Source of the DNA: Helicobacter muridarum
GTDB taxonomy: Bacteria; Campylobacterota; Campylobacteria; Campylobacterales; Helicobacteraceae
Direction of reading: 5' to 3'
Length of the DNA: 64,000 nucleotides
Assembly: GCF_000765805.2 (NCBI RefSeq)
Contig: NZ_JRPD02000001.1
Coordinates: 124,001 to 188,000 of the forward strand
The notes beneath the pieces are model-generated. The model searched no databases. It had not been told where the DNA came from and saw nothing but the letters and a program-made list of their open reading frames with translations. Below, piece after piece: positions 19,469-29,195 of this stretch. Both the position numbers and the translations under genes were made by a program. Within the stretch, counting starts at the first letter, position 1. Each line of letters begins with the position of its first letter.

Positions 19469-20269
19469 ATGCAATTTAACAAGCTCTACAATAGTGATGT
19501 ATTAGGTATTTTAAAATCATTGCCTAATGAGTGCTTAGATATGGTTTATGGCGATCCCGATTATAATGTAGGCACTAATTATAATGGTTCAAAATACACG
19601 CAAAAATGGGAGGATTATATCGCTTGGTATTGTGAGTTAGCTAGAGAATCTATGCGTGTGCTAAAGCCTAGCGGGAATCTTTTTATGATGAATTATCCCA
19701 AGCAAAATGCGTATTTGCGTGTGCGATGTTTAGATTCTATCGCTTATGATGTGCAAGAGTATGTATAGGTGTATAATACAAATGTCGGGCATAGCAAAAG
19801 GCGACTTACAACCGCACATAGAAGCATACTTCACGCAACAAAGACAAAGGATAATCACTTTTATAAGGACAATATCGCTTTGCCCTATCAAAACCCAAAT
19901 GATAAAAGAATCCGCCAAAGACTAGCCCAAGGAGAAAAAGGCAGAATACCTTATTCTTGGTTTTATTTTGATTTGGTGAAAAATGTGAGTAAGGATAAAA
20001 CCTTTCATTCCTGCCAGATTCCTTTAGGGCTTGTAGAAATGTTGATAAAGTCTTGCACCAATGAGGGGGATTGTGTATTTATTCTCTTTGGTGGAAGTGG
20101 TGGTGAGATTGTGCTTTGCGAAAAGCTAAAGCGTAAATGGCTAAGCTTTGAATTGCACAAGCCTTACTATGAAATGATACTTGATAGGTTGGCAAACAAG
20201 GGAGAAATTAAAGATGAATTTAGACTGCAAAAATTTCAAAATCTCAATAATCAGAGAAGCCTATGGTGA
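19469..20269 (+). pseudogene. Second DNA methyltransferase, interrupted by an in-frame stop
   Basis: Beta-class methyltransferase with motif IV in GDPDYNVGTNYNG near residue 30 and the SAM-region FGGSGGEIVLCEKLKRKWLS near 205. A TAG at 19766-19768 splits EYV and VYNTNVGHSKRRL; the frame is otherwise continuous, so one base change (TGG to TAG) explains it. It begins one base after the stop of the frame-corrected restriction gene. If this copy is dead, protection would rest on the Dam-type enzyme. Confidence 0.8.
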
Positions 20270-20319
20270 TATTTTCTATTTTTTAAATAATAATAGCTAA
20301 TCAATAATTTCAACCCAAA

Positions 20320-20840
20320 AGTAGGTCCCTTGAACGCAAACTGATTTTAGAGTCGACAAAAAAGCGTGTGATACAAACCTATGAGACCTACAAAGACAAA
20401 ATAGAAAATATAAATAGTCTGCCTTGCGGTGCAAAGAGGAGTTTATCCACCGTTTTAATGAGGAAAACAACGAGTAAGCAGGAGAACACTTCACACCGCG
20501 AGAAATAATAGAGCTTATGACTCATCTTGTATTTTTGCTTATAAAGAAAGGTATTCAAACATGCACTTACCTTATCTATGATAATGCCTGTGGTAGTAGT
20601 GGTATGCTTACAGAGTCTAAAAAGTTTATCATTAACCCACAAGGAGAAATAAAATCAAATGCAAGTATTCATCTATATGGACAAGTCGACTTTAAGCGAG
20701 GATAAACTAGATAATTTGCAATTTGATTTTATTCTCACAAATCCACCTTATGGCAAGTCTTGGGAAAATGACCAAAGGATTTTGGGCATAGAGAAAAAGG
20801 GTGCAAAAAGTGATTGCAAGGATTCTAGAATCTTAAAAAT
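20320..20840 (+). pseudogene. Type I HsdM methyltransferase relic
   Basis: Fragments of a type I modification subunit in order: HFTPREIIELMTHLVFL, YLIYDNACGSSGMLTESKKF (SAM motif), GEIKSNASIHLYGQ, then, after a deletion of perhaps 30 residues, STLSEDKLDNLQFDFILTNP and PYGKSWENDQRILG (motif IV NPPY). Stops, frame changes and the internal deletion show long decay. No hsdS or hsdR was seen nearby. Confidence 0.8.
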
Positions 20841-20867
20841 TGTATTTTTTATTTTTGGAGATTTTCT

Positions 20868-21977
20868 TTACTCTAATTGCTCCGATTTAATTTGCTTTGT
20901 AGCATAGAAATACTTGTTATGCAACAAGCAGTTAACGTCCTCACTTGATAATATTTGTTGATTCAATTCCTCTATCCATTTTTGGTTAATTTTCATTGCT
21001 TCTTTGCTCTCATCAATGCCTATGAAGTTTCGCCCAAGCAAGAATGATTCTCTCAAAAATCCCCCACTTCCACAAAAGCAATCCATTACCAAAGAATCCA
21101 CATTAGAGGACATTTGAATAATTCTTCTTAACATTGCATTATTTTTTTGTGTAGGATACATAGGATTTTGCGTGTCTTTAAATTCCCAAATATCTTGAAT
21201 CTTTTTACCCTTAGAATCTTGCGCATACACCTTTTTTCTAGGCACTCCATTTTTGCTCCATTCAATCAATCCCGCCTTTTCTAGCCTATCTAACTCACTT
21301 AGAGGACAACGCCAATGTCTGCCTTTAGGAGGTTTTAAGCCATTCCATTCTTGCCCACTTTCGCCATTTTGTGTAACTCCGGGTGCGTGAAGCGGAATCG
21401 TAGTATAAAAGCCCTTATCATCTTGTTTTTTAAATCGTTTATGTAAATCAGTTTTTGTGATTTCCTCATAAACTTCATTCCAAATATATTGATTGCTTTT
21501 TGCATAAAATAAAATTCTATCTTTGATGTTCCCATAGGCTTTGCGTTTAAAGTTTTTGGGATTGCATTTAATACGCACAATATCACTAATAAAATGCTCT
21601 CTGCCAAAAATCTCATCACAGAGGATTTTGACATAATGCCCCACCTTATCATCAATGTGTAAATATAAACTTCCCTTTTCACTCATTAATTCTTTGATTA
21701 AGATTAAGCGATAGTAGAGAAATTCCAAATAAGATTCCAAATTAAATTTATCTTTATAGGCAATTTTTGAATCTAAACTCGCACTCATCGTGCTGCCTAA
21801 CCTAAAGATATTATTGGTAGCAAAAGGAGGGTCAATATAGACTAAATCTACACTATTTTTAAAAGTCTTTTTATGATTAAAATCTTTATTTTGCAAGAGA
21901 TTTTGCATAGCATTAAGGTTATCATCAAAAATAAGTAAATTTTCTTGATTAAAATCTCCTTGTAATTCTCTGCTCAA
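20868..21977 (-). CDS. Beta-class DNA methyltransferase (type III Mod-like)
   Basis: 369 residues with motif IV DPPF at 49-52 (VDLVYIDPPFATNN) and the SAM motif VMDCFCGSGGFLRESFLLGR near 316, the order of beta-class enzymes such as type III Mod and related type II methyltransferases. The start is TTG without a close ribosome-binding site, and upstream in-frame residues look coding-like, so the 5' end may be truncated. It lies downstream of the D12 methyltransferase at 22026, on the same strand. No restriction partner is certain. Confidence 0.82.
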   Translation of the reverse strand: MSRELQGDFNQENLLIFDDNLNAMQNLLQNKDFNHKKTFKNSVDLVYIDPPFATNNIFRLGSTMSASLDSKIAYKDKFNLESYLEFLYYRLILIKELMSEKGSLYLHIDDKVGHYVKILCDEIFGREHFISDIVRIKCNPKNFKRKAYGNIKDRILFYAKSNQYIWNEVYEEITKTDLHKRFKKQDDKGFYTTIPLHAPGVTQNGESGQEWNGLKPPKGRHWRCPLSELDRLEKAGLIEWSKNGVPRKKVYAQDSKGKKIQDIWEFKDTQNPMYPTQKNNAMLRRIIQMSSNVDSLVMDCFCGSGGFLRESFLLGRNFIGIDESKEAMKINQKWIEELNQQILSSEDVNCLLHNKYFYATKQIKSEQLE

Positions 21978-22025
21978 TGGGAGCTTTAGAAAAACAAAAA
22001 CTCCTCAAAAAGATTGAAAAAAATC

Positions 22026-22880
22026 TTACGCACTATGCAATAAATTCTGTTTGTTAAGTTCAAAATTACTAATTAAAAGTTCCGTTCCTTTTGCTGCTTG
22101 TGTTTGTTTATAATTATTCATTCCGTATTGCAAAGAATATTCGCATATATAAAAATCCTTATAAAGTTCTCGTATCAACTCACTATCATCATAAGTGAGT
22201 AAAAATTTGTGTTTTGTGTTTTTGAGATTCTCACAAAGCTTTTGATGATTAAAGCCTGTATGCAAATCCCCCTTTTTACCATAGAGCCTTGATTTTGTGG
22301 CAGAATAGTAAGGTGGGTCTAAAAAGATAAAGACATCTTTGCCCTCTTTGTGTAAAAGATTCTCATAACTTTCATTGATAAAAATAAAATTTTGCAAGAT
22401 TGTATCCATATTTTTAAGTCTCTCAATAGAGCTTTGTGTAAAGCGAGATTCAAAGGCTTTTTGTGAGTATCCACCACAATCAACTACGCCACTAAAAGTA
22501 ATGCGATTAAGCACAAAAAAATCCACAGCCCTTTGAAAATCATCTAAATTTTTATTTCTGCGATTTAAGAGATTCTCATAAAGTCCTCTACCATTTTTAT
22601 AAGAATTTTTAATATTTTGAATTTCATTGATTAAAGCTTGATTTTGTGTTTTTAGGATATGCCAAAAACAATACACATCCACATTGAAATCATTTGCAAA
22701 AAATTGAATTTGTTTGCGGTATAAAAGATTTTGAGCAAGATAAATCCCTACACTCCCACCACCAAAAAATGGTTCTCTATACTCATTAAAACTTTTCGGA
22801 AAATAATCTTTTAAAAATTTGATTGCCCTACTTTTGCCACCGGGATAGCGAAGCGGTGATTTATAGAATCTAGCGTTCAT
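22026..22880 (-). CDS. D12-class adenine DNA methyltransferase
   Basis: 284 residues. N6-adenine methyltransferase of the Dam fold: SPLRYPGGKSRAIKFL at the N-terminus, YREPFFGGGSVGIYLA near 38, and motif IV FLDPPYYSATKS near 187, with the family tail KGTELLISNF. It overlaps the presumed restriction endonuclease upstream by 11 bp, so the two form an R-M pair. Confidence 0.88.
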   Translation of the reverse strand: MNARFYKSPLRYPGGKSRAIKFLKDYFPKSFNEYREPFFGGGSVGIYLAQNLLYRKQIQFFANDFNVDVYCFWHILKTQNQALINEIQNIKNSYKNGRGLYENLLNRRNKNLDDFQRAVDFFVLNRITFSGVVDCGGYSQKAFESRFTQSSIERLKNMDTILQNFIFINESYENLLHKEGKDVFIFLDPPYYSATKSRLYGKKGDLHTGFNHQKLCENLKNTKHKFLLTYDDSELIRELYKDFYICEYSLQYGMNNYKQTQAAKGTELLISNFELNKQNLLHSA

Positions 22881-23955
22881 TGTTTATCCAAATTTCAAAA
22901 TGATTCTGCTTGGATTCTATATTTAAAGCTTCTAAGGTAGCAATTTGAGAGCTTGAAAAACCATTGTTTTTAATAAAAGAATCTAAATTTTCATTTGGCA
23001 AAATAATGCTATCTTGCAAAATACTTGAAGTTAATCTCAAAACAATTTTGAAACTATCGTAACTTTGAATTTTTGCAAGATTATTATAAAGCATAAGTTT
23101 TAAAAGTCCGTCTTTTATATCCTCATTGCTTGGTAACAATGCGTTTTTGCTATGTTTGCTTTCACATAGATATAATATGCCATTTTCAAAAAGAATATCA
23201 TCAATGGTAAAGAAATATTGTCCGCCCAAATAGTTTTCTATAACAATTTTTGATTTTTGTCCTATACCAATATGTTCTTTAGGTTGTAAAGTCAAGCTTT
23301 CCCTATTTTGGGCTTGTTTTGCCTTAGTTCTTGAAAACTCCATAAAAGAAACTCTGGTTTGTGAAATTTTTTGTATAAATTTATCTATATTTTGAGGATT
23401 ATGAAGTTTAATATTTAAAATACTAGAAATATTTGCATAGGCATTTTTTGTAAAATTTGCGAGTGTTGTAAGATTTTTATTGCTTAGCTGATTGAGATTC
23501 CAATGTAATGCGGATTGATGATAATTAACAAGTTGGGTAAGCTGCCCTAAAATATACTCATTGTTGAAATGCTGATTGGCAATTTTGCCAACCCTGCTTA
23601 AATGAGGCTGCGCTTCATCATAAAATCCTATAATCACATAAACATTTAAAAGACTCATTAATGAAAGTGTATCCCATTGCAAATAGTCCATATCCCCATT
23701 GATACCCTCATCTTTGATAAGTGGAATGATTGTTACAACCTTGCTTACTCCACTATCAAAAGTATCATATACTCTTGCATAAGGGTAAGAGCGTGTGCGT
23801 TTAGGGCTAACCCATTTGCTTAAAGCTAAAGTTTTATTTTTAAAGCGAATCAAACATTTACTAGGCAAAATATTAATATTTTCAAAAGTGAGATTTTCTA
23901 ACTCCTCTCTCCACATTTTTTGGTAAGAAAAATTTTGTATTGTCGCTTGCAGCAT
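22870..23955 (-). CDS. Putative type II restriction endonuclease
   Basis: 361 residues, not recognised by name. A PD-(D/E)XK-like core is visible near residue 265: Asp in FTIDDILFENG followed by LYLCESKHS. Tight overlap with a D12 methyltransferase and the absence of another function point to the cognate nuclease. The gene starts 26 bp after the TIR-like gene on the same strand, so all three may be co-transcribed. Specificity is unknown. Confidence 0.65.
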   Translation of the reverse strand: MLQATIQNFSYQKMWREELENLTFENINILPSKCLIRFKNKTLALSKWVSPKRTRSYPYARVYDTFDSGVSKVVTIIPLIKDEGINGDMDYLQWDTLSLMSLLNVYVIIGFYDEAQPHLSRVGKIANQHFNNEYILGQLTQLVNYHQSALHWNLNQLSNKNLTTLANFTKNAYANISSILNIKLHNPQNIDKFIQKISQTRVSFMEFSRTKAKQAQNRESLTLQPKEHIGIGQKSKIVIENYLGGQYFFTIDDILFENGILYLCESKHSKNALLPSNEDIKDGLLKLMLYNNLAKIQSYDSFKIVLRLTSSILQDSIILPNENLDSFIKNNGFSSSQIATLEALNIESKQNHFEIWINNER

Positions 23956-23981
23956 AATATTCCCTTACGATAAACTCTGTA

Positions 23982-24665
23982 TTAGTTCATAGCTTTAAAG
24001 ACATTATTTTTATCTATTATAAAGCCACATTCTTCCAATCTCTCTACCAACTTTTTTAATATTTCTGTTGGATTTTCCTTAAATTGAAGTCTAAAAACAC
24101 CATCTATATCTGATGGTATTTCAACTTCTCCTTTGCTTAGAATAATAGTATTTTTTCTACCTAATTTTGCCATAATCATACCCATTTCAAGTATGACATT
24201 TTGCCTTGCTCGTGTATGAATATAGCCCCCAATGTTATCTTTATGTTCCTCGTAATCTTTTTTTGACAAAGAAATATCATCTGGAGTAAGCAAAATTATA
24301 CCCGCATGAACACAAGATATTTCTTTTTCCAAAGCTTCAATAATAGTCATACCTGTGTTATTAGTAATTTGGTTTGTTTGAATATCAAGTTTTTCAAGTA
24401 TATGTTCAAGCTGTTCTTTGGCTATTTTATCATGCCCATAGACTATAAATAATTGTTTATTATTTTCATATATTTTTTCTTTTCCTAATATTTCATTTAT
24501 TTCTTGTTTTACTTTTTCCTCATTTTTACCCTGAACCTGCACATTGCCATTTATATGAATAGTAATTGTTGCATTATCTTTTTTTGCCTTATAACTATTA
24601 TTACCACTTTGAGAAAAATTTGCATAATTTTTTAATTTTTCCAATATTTCTTGCTGCTTACTCAT
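23982..24665 (-). CDS. TIR-like effector protein (PF10137-type nucleotide-binding domain)
   Basis: 227 residues. The C-terminal part matches the TIR-like domain now linked to CAP12/Pycsar-type effectors: LFIVYGHDKIAKEQ near 72-84, AGIILLTPDDISL near 121, RARQNVILEMGMIMAKLGR at 152-170 with Glu160 as candidate catalytic residue, and VEIPSDIDGV near 181. Such domains cleave NAD+ when activated. Residues 1-65 form a small helix-strand module without a known match. The start is the ATG at 24665, with AAAGGGG at proper distance. No cyclase is visible, so the trigger is unknown. It lies directly before an R-M pair. Confidence 0.75.
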   Translation of the reverse strand: MSKQQEILEKLKNYANFSQSGNNSYKAKKDNATITIHINGNVQVQGKNEEKVKQEINEILGKEKIYENNKQLFIVYGHDKIAKEQLEHILEKLDIQTNQITNNTGMTIIEALEKEISCVHAGIILLTPDDISLSKKDYEEHKDNIGGYIHTRARQNVILEMGMIMAKLGRKNTIILSKGEVEIPSDIDGVFRLQFKENPTEILKKLVERLEECGFIIDKNNVFKAMN

Positions 24666-24726
24666 TTTCACCCCTTTACAATTTATCTAATTTTATAACA
24701 AAATTATAATATATCCATACTCCACT

Positions 24727-24825
24727 CACTCCCACTCAATCTTGCCCGGGGGTTTGCTTGTGTTTGTCTGCACCACGCAGGTTTTTGTCCTCTACTTCGT
24801 TGATGATTCTATTACTCACAGATTC
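24727..24825 (-). pseudogene. Partial copy of the guaA 3' end (copy 3)
   Basis: The first 40 bases match the genuine guaA end almost exactly (CTCCCACTCAATC to CCCGGGGGTTTGCTTGTG), and the far end (GATTCTATTACTCACAGATT) matches copy 2. The middle is scrambled, so the reading [12 protein letters not shown] breaks into an unrelated tail. It touches the stop codon of the TdeIII-like gene and lies 60 bp before the TIR-like gene. Confidence 0.85.
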
Positions 24826-25672
24826 AATGCTGATTAAATTTCTTAAAATATGCATCAATTTCCTCTCTCATTTCGCACCCTACCTCCTCAAAAGCTGATA
24901 AAATCAGCTCATAACTTCCTGCTCCACCTAGAAAATCCCTTGCCAAAGGCTGATGTGAGCGTAGAGAAACGAAAAAATTCCTCTGCTACTTTAATTTCAG
25001 AATCTAAATCTAGCATTCCTGCCATTGTCCCACTATTATTTAATATTTTTTGCATAAGGTTTTGGCGCGTAAGGATTATAAGGAATCGCTATAAGTGATT
25101 GGATATTGCAATGTGGATTGTTATACGCAAAACACGCTACCCAAGTTAAAAGTGTGCGTTTAAATTCTTTAAATCCACCCTTGTTTGGTTTAGCGGTTTT
25201 AATATCAATCAAATACACATTATTGCCCCTTTGCAAAAACAAATCCACCTTTGTGGGTTTAATAGTACTTGTTTCTCCACTTTGTGAAACCGACAAGATT
25301 CTAGCGATTTCCTCGTTTTTGTTAGGCTTAGAATTGCCACTTTCTAAAGAATCCATAATATCTTGTATCACTCTTTGTGCTTCTTTGGTAATTGTATTTG
25401 TAACTGCTATTTGCCGCTCAATCTTATCAAAATGTGCCTTAGCTAATTCCTCCGCCACAGGCTCAAAACAAGGCAAGCCGCAGTTTCTTTAGTAAAGATA
25501 CTTGTGCCAAAATTAGTATTGAGGCTTTGGATAAAGGCAAAAGAGCCATTCTATCTTTGCCTAAAAGTCTTGTATGAAAGGGCATAGAAGAAGTTTCGGG
25601 CTTGTAATTTTCAAACTTATTGCGTAATGCTTGAAACAGACGATTTTTGATATTGCTTTTAAGATTTTGCAT
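24824..25672 (-). pseudogene. TdeIII-family restriction endonuclease, multiply frameshifted
   Basis: The RE_TdeIII family signature is clear in pieces: SLNTNFGTSIF, CFEPVAEELAKAHFDKIERQ, KVDLFLQRGNNVYLIDIKTA with the nuclease core, GGFKEFKRTLLTWVACF, IAIPYNPYAPKPY, and the C-terminus DFLGGAGSYELILSAFEEVG. These lie in at least four alternating frames, several changes at A or T runs. It overlaps the upstream methyltransferase stop by one base and its own stop merges with the guaA copy. The nuclease is not functional as written. Confidence 0.88.
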
Positions 25673-26628
25673 TATACCTCCCTCAATAACAAATCAAAAA
25701 TACCTAATTTTTGCATATTATTCTTATTAAATTTTTTTAATTTTATTTTCTTTATATCAATTTCCTTTATATTTTGTGGAATCTCAAAATATTTTTCGAG
25801 TCCCTCCCAATCGCATTCTCTTAGCGTAACAATTTCATTTAAATGAAAACTTACATAAAATTCTCCTACTTGAGATACAAAATATTCAGAATCTATTTTT
25901 TCTTTTGCAATTTTGCAATACTGCTCATCTTTCTCAAATCCTATAAAGTTTCTCCCGAGTCGTTTTGCGGCAAGCGCTGTTGTTCCTGTTCCTAAAAATG
26001 GGTCTAAAATTGTATCTCCCTCTTCGCTACTCATTAAAATGATTCTCTCTAGCAAATGAATAGGAAGTTGGCAGGGGTGATTATCTCTATTTTTAGCGTG
26101 TCTTATGCGGTGAATATCTGTCCAAACATCAGAGCAAAGTGGTCCAAAAGGGTGTAAAATACTTTTTTTCCCCCCATAATCCTTAACTAAAACGCCTTTT
26201 CTATCTCTTTTATGTGGGTAACGAATTTCTTTAAATCTACTTTTAGCTTCGCCTTTTGAATAAAATAATATTCCATAGTGTGCGGGTTGTAAAGTTTTGC
26301 CCATTGGAGCTGTCATTGCTTCCCAGCTTATCCAATGTTTGAAAATTACTCTATGATTTAAAAAGTTTGCATAAGAAATAAGCCATTTAGGAATATTATG
26401 TAAAAAAATAAAACCATCACTTTTAAGCACTCTCACGCACTCATCTATCCACTTTTCACACCATTGTAAATATTCAGATTCTAAAAGCCTATCTTTATGA
26501 GAATTATATTTTTTTCTAAGATTAAAAGGTGGGTCAGCAAAAACACAATCTATACTATTGCTTGGAATTTTTCTAAATAATTCTAAACAATCACCTTGCC
26601 AAATTTCATTGATAGGTGAACTTTTCAT
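25672..26628 (-). CDS. Type II beta-class DNA methyltransferase (partner of the TdeIII-like gene)
   Basis: 318 residues with motif IV near the N-terminus (FADPPFNLRKKYN, 31-43) and the SAM motif DPFLGTGTTALAAKRLGRNF near 210. The last 60 residues are a basic, Lys-rich tail. It is full length. It starts 2 bp after the upstream nuclease gene stop and overlaps the broken TdeIII-like gene, so it is now an orphan that probably still methylates the former target. Confidence 0.85.
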   Translation of the reverse strand: MKSSPINEIWQGDCLELFRKIPSNSIDCVFADPPFNLRKKYNSHKDRLLESEYLQWCEKWIDECVRVLKSDGFIFLHNIPKWLISYANFLNHRVIFKHWISWEAMTAPMGKTLQPAHYGILFYSKGEAKSRFKEIRYPHKRDRKGVLVKDYGGKKSILHPFGPLCSDVWTDIHRIRHAKNRDNHPCQLPIHLLERIILMSSEEGDTILDPFLGTGTTALAAKRLGRNFIGFEKDEQYCKIAKEKIDSEYFVSQVGEFYVSFHLNEIVTLRECDWEGLEKYFEIPQNIKEIDIKKIKLKKFNKNNMQKLGIFDLLLREV

Positions 26629-26630
26629 TT

Positions 26631-27599
26631 TTACACCTTGAAAATATTTTTAAGCATTAGTTCAAATCGCTGTAACTCATCAGCACGAAAAGTAAAAACT
26701 TCATCATAAGCCTCAACCATACGCCTTAGGTCTTGCTTGCGGACATACCAACCAATCCCATCAATAAATCCATAAAATTTAGCACTTGGATAATGCTTTT
26801 TAATCAACATTGCTACACCAATCTCTGTTTTTGCTTTATCGCCTTGCCCAGAACTTGTTGTGCTTAAAAAAGAAGATTCTATAATAATTTGTGGATTTTG
26901 TTTATTTGGAATAATAAAATCCATAGTGCGTTTATTGAGGTTTTCATTTAAGCTTAAAAGTGGTAAATCTCCACTTTCATAAGGAATATGTAGGCAAATG
27001 AGAATCTCTTTAATTGCGGATTCTGGATTATTCTGCATAGCACCAGAATAACTCCCTTTTTGACGATAGCGAATAAGTGTATCAATCATTGCATTTTTAT
27101 CAAAATTAATTTTTTGTAAATTTAACTTATTGAGCTCAAATAAAGGCAAGGTTTTAGCCAAAAAAGGATTGGATGAGCCTTGAAAAAAGAGATTAATGAG
27201 TCCTTCTGCAAATTTTTGATTATTTTTAATAAGATTTTTTATTTTTTTATCACCCCATTCCTTTAAATCGGTTTCAATATTGTGTGTATCCCAATATTGC
27301 ATATTAAGAAGCATTGATAAATCATTATCTTTTACAATTCGTGCAATCGTAATAATTCTTTTAAGATTTTCATTAGCAATACCATTAAGCACGAGTAAGG
27401 CTTCTAATCCAAATTCATTTATTTGCATAAAATTAACAAATACCTCTTCTTTGCAACCTTGATTTAAGATTTGGTTTTGTAAATTCAATAACAAAGTTTT
27501 TATGAGGCTAATTGTATTTGCCTCGTAGTTCTCTTCAAATTGAGGATTTGAAAAATAAAAAGAATTTCTCTCAATTACAATATCATATTTCTCATTCAT
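26631..27599 (-). CDS. Putative type II restriction endonuclease
   Basis: 322 residues, not recognised by family name. A nuclease-like core appears near residue 230: TMDFIIPNKQNPQIIIESSF, Asp followed by Glu on a beta strand, with TSSGQGDKAKTE after it. It overlaps the TRM11-like methyltransferase by 8 bp and precedes another methyltransferase by 2 bp. This arrangement and the lack of other functions suggest the nuclease of the first methyltransferase. Confidence 0.65.
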   Translation of the reverse strand: MNEKYDIVIERNSFYFSNPQFEENYEANTISLIKTLLLNLQNQILNQGCKEEVFVNFMQINEFGLEALLVLNGIANENLKRIITIARIVKDNDLSMLLNMQYWDTHNIETDLKEWGDKKIKNLIKNNQKFAEGLINLFFQGSSNPFLAKTLPLFELNKLNLQKINFDKNAMIDTLIRYRQKGSYSGAMQNNPESAIKEILICLHIPYESGDLPLLSLNENLNKRTMDFIIPNKQNPQIIIESSFLSTTSSGQGDKAKTEIGVAMLIKKHYPSAKFYGFIDGIGWYVRKQDLRRMVEAYDEVFTFRADELQRFELMLKNIFKV

Positions 27600-29193
27600 T
27601 ATTGTTTCTCTCCCTTAAATGAAATATACTCTCATTATACCTATTTTTATCTTTTTCACTACGATTAAGCACAGGTCTATCGTATTTTTTCACAATTTGC
27701 ATTCCCGCTAATTCTGCAATTTTTGGGTAAAGATTAAATTTATCATTGGCAACCAAAAAAACATTATAATCCTCTTTTAAAAATCTTTTAGCGTTTTTCA
27801 AAGCTTGTGCTATGCCTTGAGTATATGTTTCTTGTGCGCTCTTGCTTTGCCCCTCGCTTAACTTGCCAATCTCTAAATTATCCTTACGAGGCAAATCAAA
27901 AATATCATAGGCATAAGCGTGTTGCTCGTGATAATCAATTAAGCCTACATAAGGCGGAGAGCTAAAAATCCCAGCAATTTTTTCAGATTTGATTAAGTTT
28001 GCAAAAGTTTTATCTTGCTTTTGTATTTCAAGCACAATATCTACATTTGTAGAATCTGCGTTTAAGCAAAGCGTATAGCTATCACTGCGTAAAGCTTGAA
28101 ATTCTTTTAATCTTTTTAAAGTATCTTTTGCGTAAGCTTTCCACCATTTGCTTATGCTAAAAAGAGGTTTACAGATTCTGCCGTGTTTTTTACAATAATA
28201 AGTCGTAGTAATAGGCTCTAAAAGTGTCGCTAAATCCCTGTGTGTAGTGGCTCTCACGCTTCTTGCTGTGCGACTTAGGATAATACACAAAATATCTTGT
28301 AGGTTTTTATCAGCTTTTACAATCTCATTTTTAAGCAAAATTAATTCTTTCCTTATGGGCTCTATATACCATTTTTCAAGAAAGCTACCTTGATTTTTAA
28401 TGTTAATTTTGATGCTATGTTTTGCCAAAAGTGCGTCATAAATCACTAAAAATTCCTCTTGTTTTGCTTTCCCATAATGATTTTCATCAATTTGTTTTAA
28501 GGTAACTTGACGCTTAAAAGTTTTATTAGGAAAATGAATTTGATTAAATGCGCTTAAAGCATTGTTTAGCTCTGTTTCAAAAGGTATTATGGGGGAATTT
28601 TTGTTATAAGATTCTAAGATTTTTGTTAATCTATTGAGTTCTGTTTCGAGCGTTTTTAAATCATATTTAGTAATTTTGGCATTACAAAGCATTGTATTAA
28701 AACTAGAAAGTTCTACACCCACAGAATGCATTCCTGGTTCGTTTGCCACACACAAAGTCGTGCCACTTCCCGCAAAAATATCAAGCACAATATCGCCTTT
28801 TTTAAAGCAAGATTCTAGTTTTATAGAATCTATGTGAGAATCTAAAAAATACTCCACAAGTTGAGGGATAAATTTACCTTTATAAGGGTGGATTCTATGG
28901 ATATGCTTAGTTGTTTGTGCTTCTTTATATTGTGCAAAAGAGAGGGGAGAATCTAAATGTTTTTGCGATTTAATTGTATTGTCATAGTAGGTTTTTAACT
29001 CATTTTTATCAATCAAATTTATTTTAGAATCTGTGCTGTGATTAGCAATTTTTCCATAGTTTAAAAGATAGATAATATTGTTACTTGTTACTTTCTTGTT
29101 AAGATATTCACTCGCCCAAATACTTGCTTGTTTGGGTGTAAGCAAAAATTTTTCTTGTATAAAATCTCCATTATTTACTAAGGTTTGCGTCAT
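27592..29193 (-). CDS. DNA methyltransferase with permuted motif order (TRM11-like)
   Basis: About 533 residues. The SAM motif comes first (IVLDIFAGSGTTLCVANEPG near 136) and catalytic motif IV much later (IFSSPPYVGLIDYHEQHAY near 425), separated by a helical region with a KKHGRICKPLF segment. SPPY suggests N4-cytosine methylation. The start is ATG 29193 (MTQTLVNNG); the longer GTG frame would begin inside the guaA copy. The guaA-copy stop codon lies only two bases before this ATG. Confidence 0.85.
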   Translation of the reverse strand: MTQTLVNNGDFIQEKFLLTPKQASIWASEYLNKKVTSNNIIYLLNYGKIANHSTDSKINLIDKNELKTYYDNTIKSQKHLDSPLSFAQYKEAQTTKHIHRIHPYKGKFIPQLVEYFLDSHIDSIKLESCFKKGDIVLDIFAGSGTTLCVANEPGMHSVGVELSSFNTMLCNAKITKYDLKTLETELNRLTKILESYNKNSPIIPFETELNNALSAFNQIHFPNKTFKRQVTLKQIDENHYGKAKQEEFLVIYDALLAKHSIKINIKNQGSFLEKWYIEPIRKELILLKNEIVKADKNLQDILCIILSRTARSVRATTHRDLATLLEPITTTYYCKKHGRICKPLFSISKWWKAYAKDTLKRLKEFQALRSDSYTLCLNADSTNVDIVLEIQKQDKTFANLIKSEKIAGIFSSPPYVGLIDYHEQHAYAYDIFDLPRKDNLEIGKLSEGQSKSAQETYTQGIAQALKNAKRFLKEDYNVFLVANDKFNLYPKIAELAGMQIVKKYDRPVLNRSEKDKNRYNESIFHLRERNNNE

Positions 29194-29195
29194 TA

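Noticed and set aside
19766-19768. TAG as a recoded sense codon (pyrrolysine or suppressor) in the methyltransferase.
   Set aside because: Helicobacter is not known to recode TAG, and TAG is used as a normal stop for guaA and coaD in this window.
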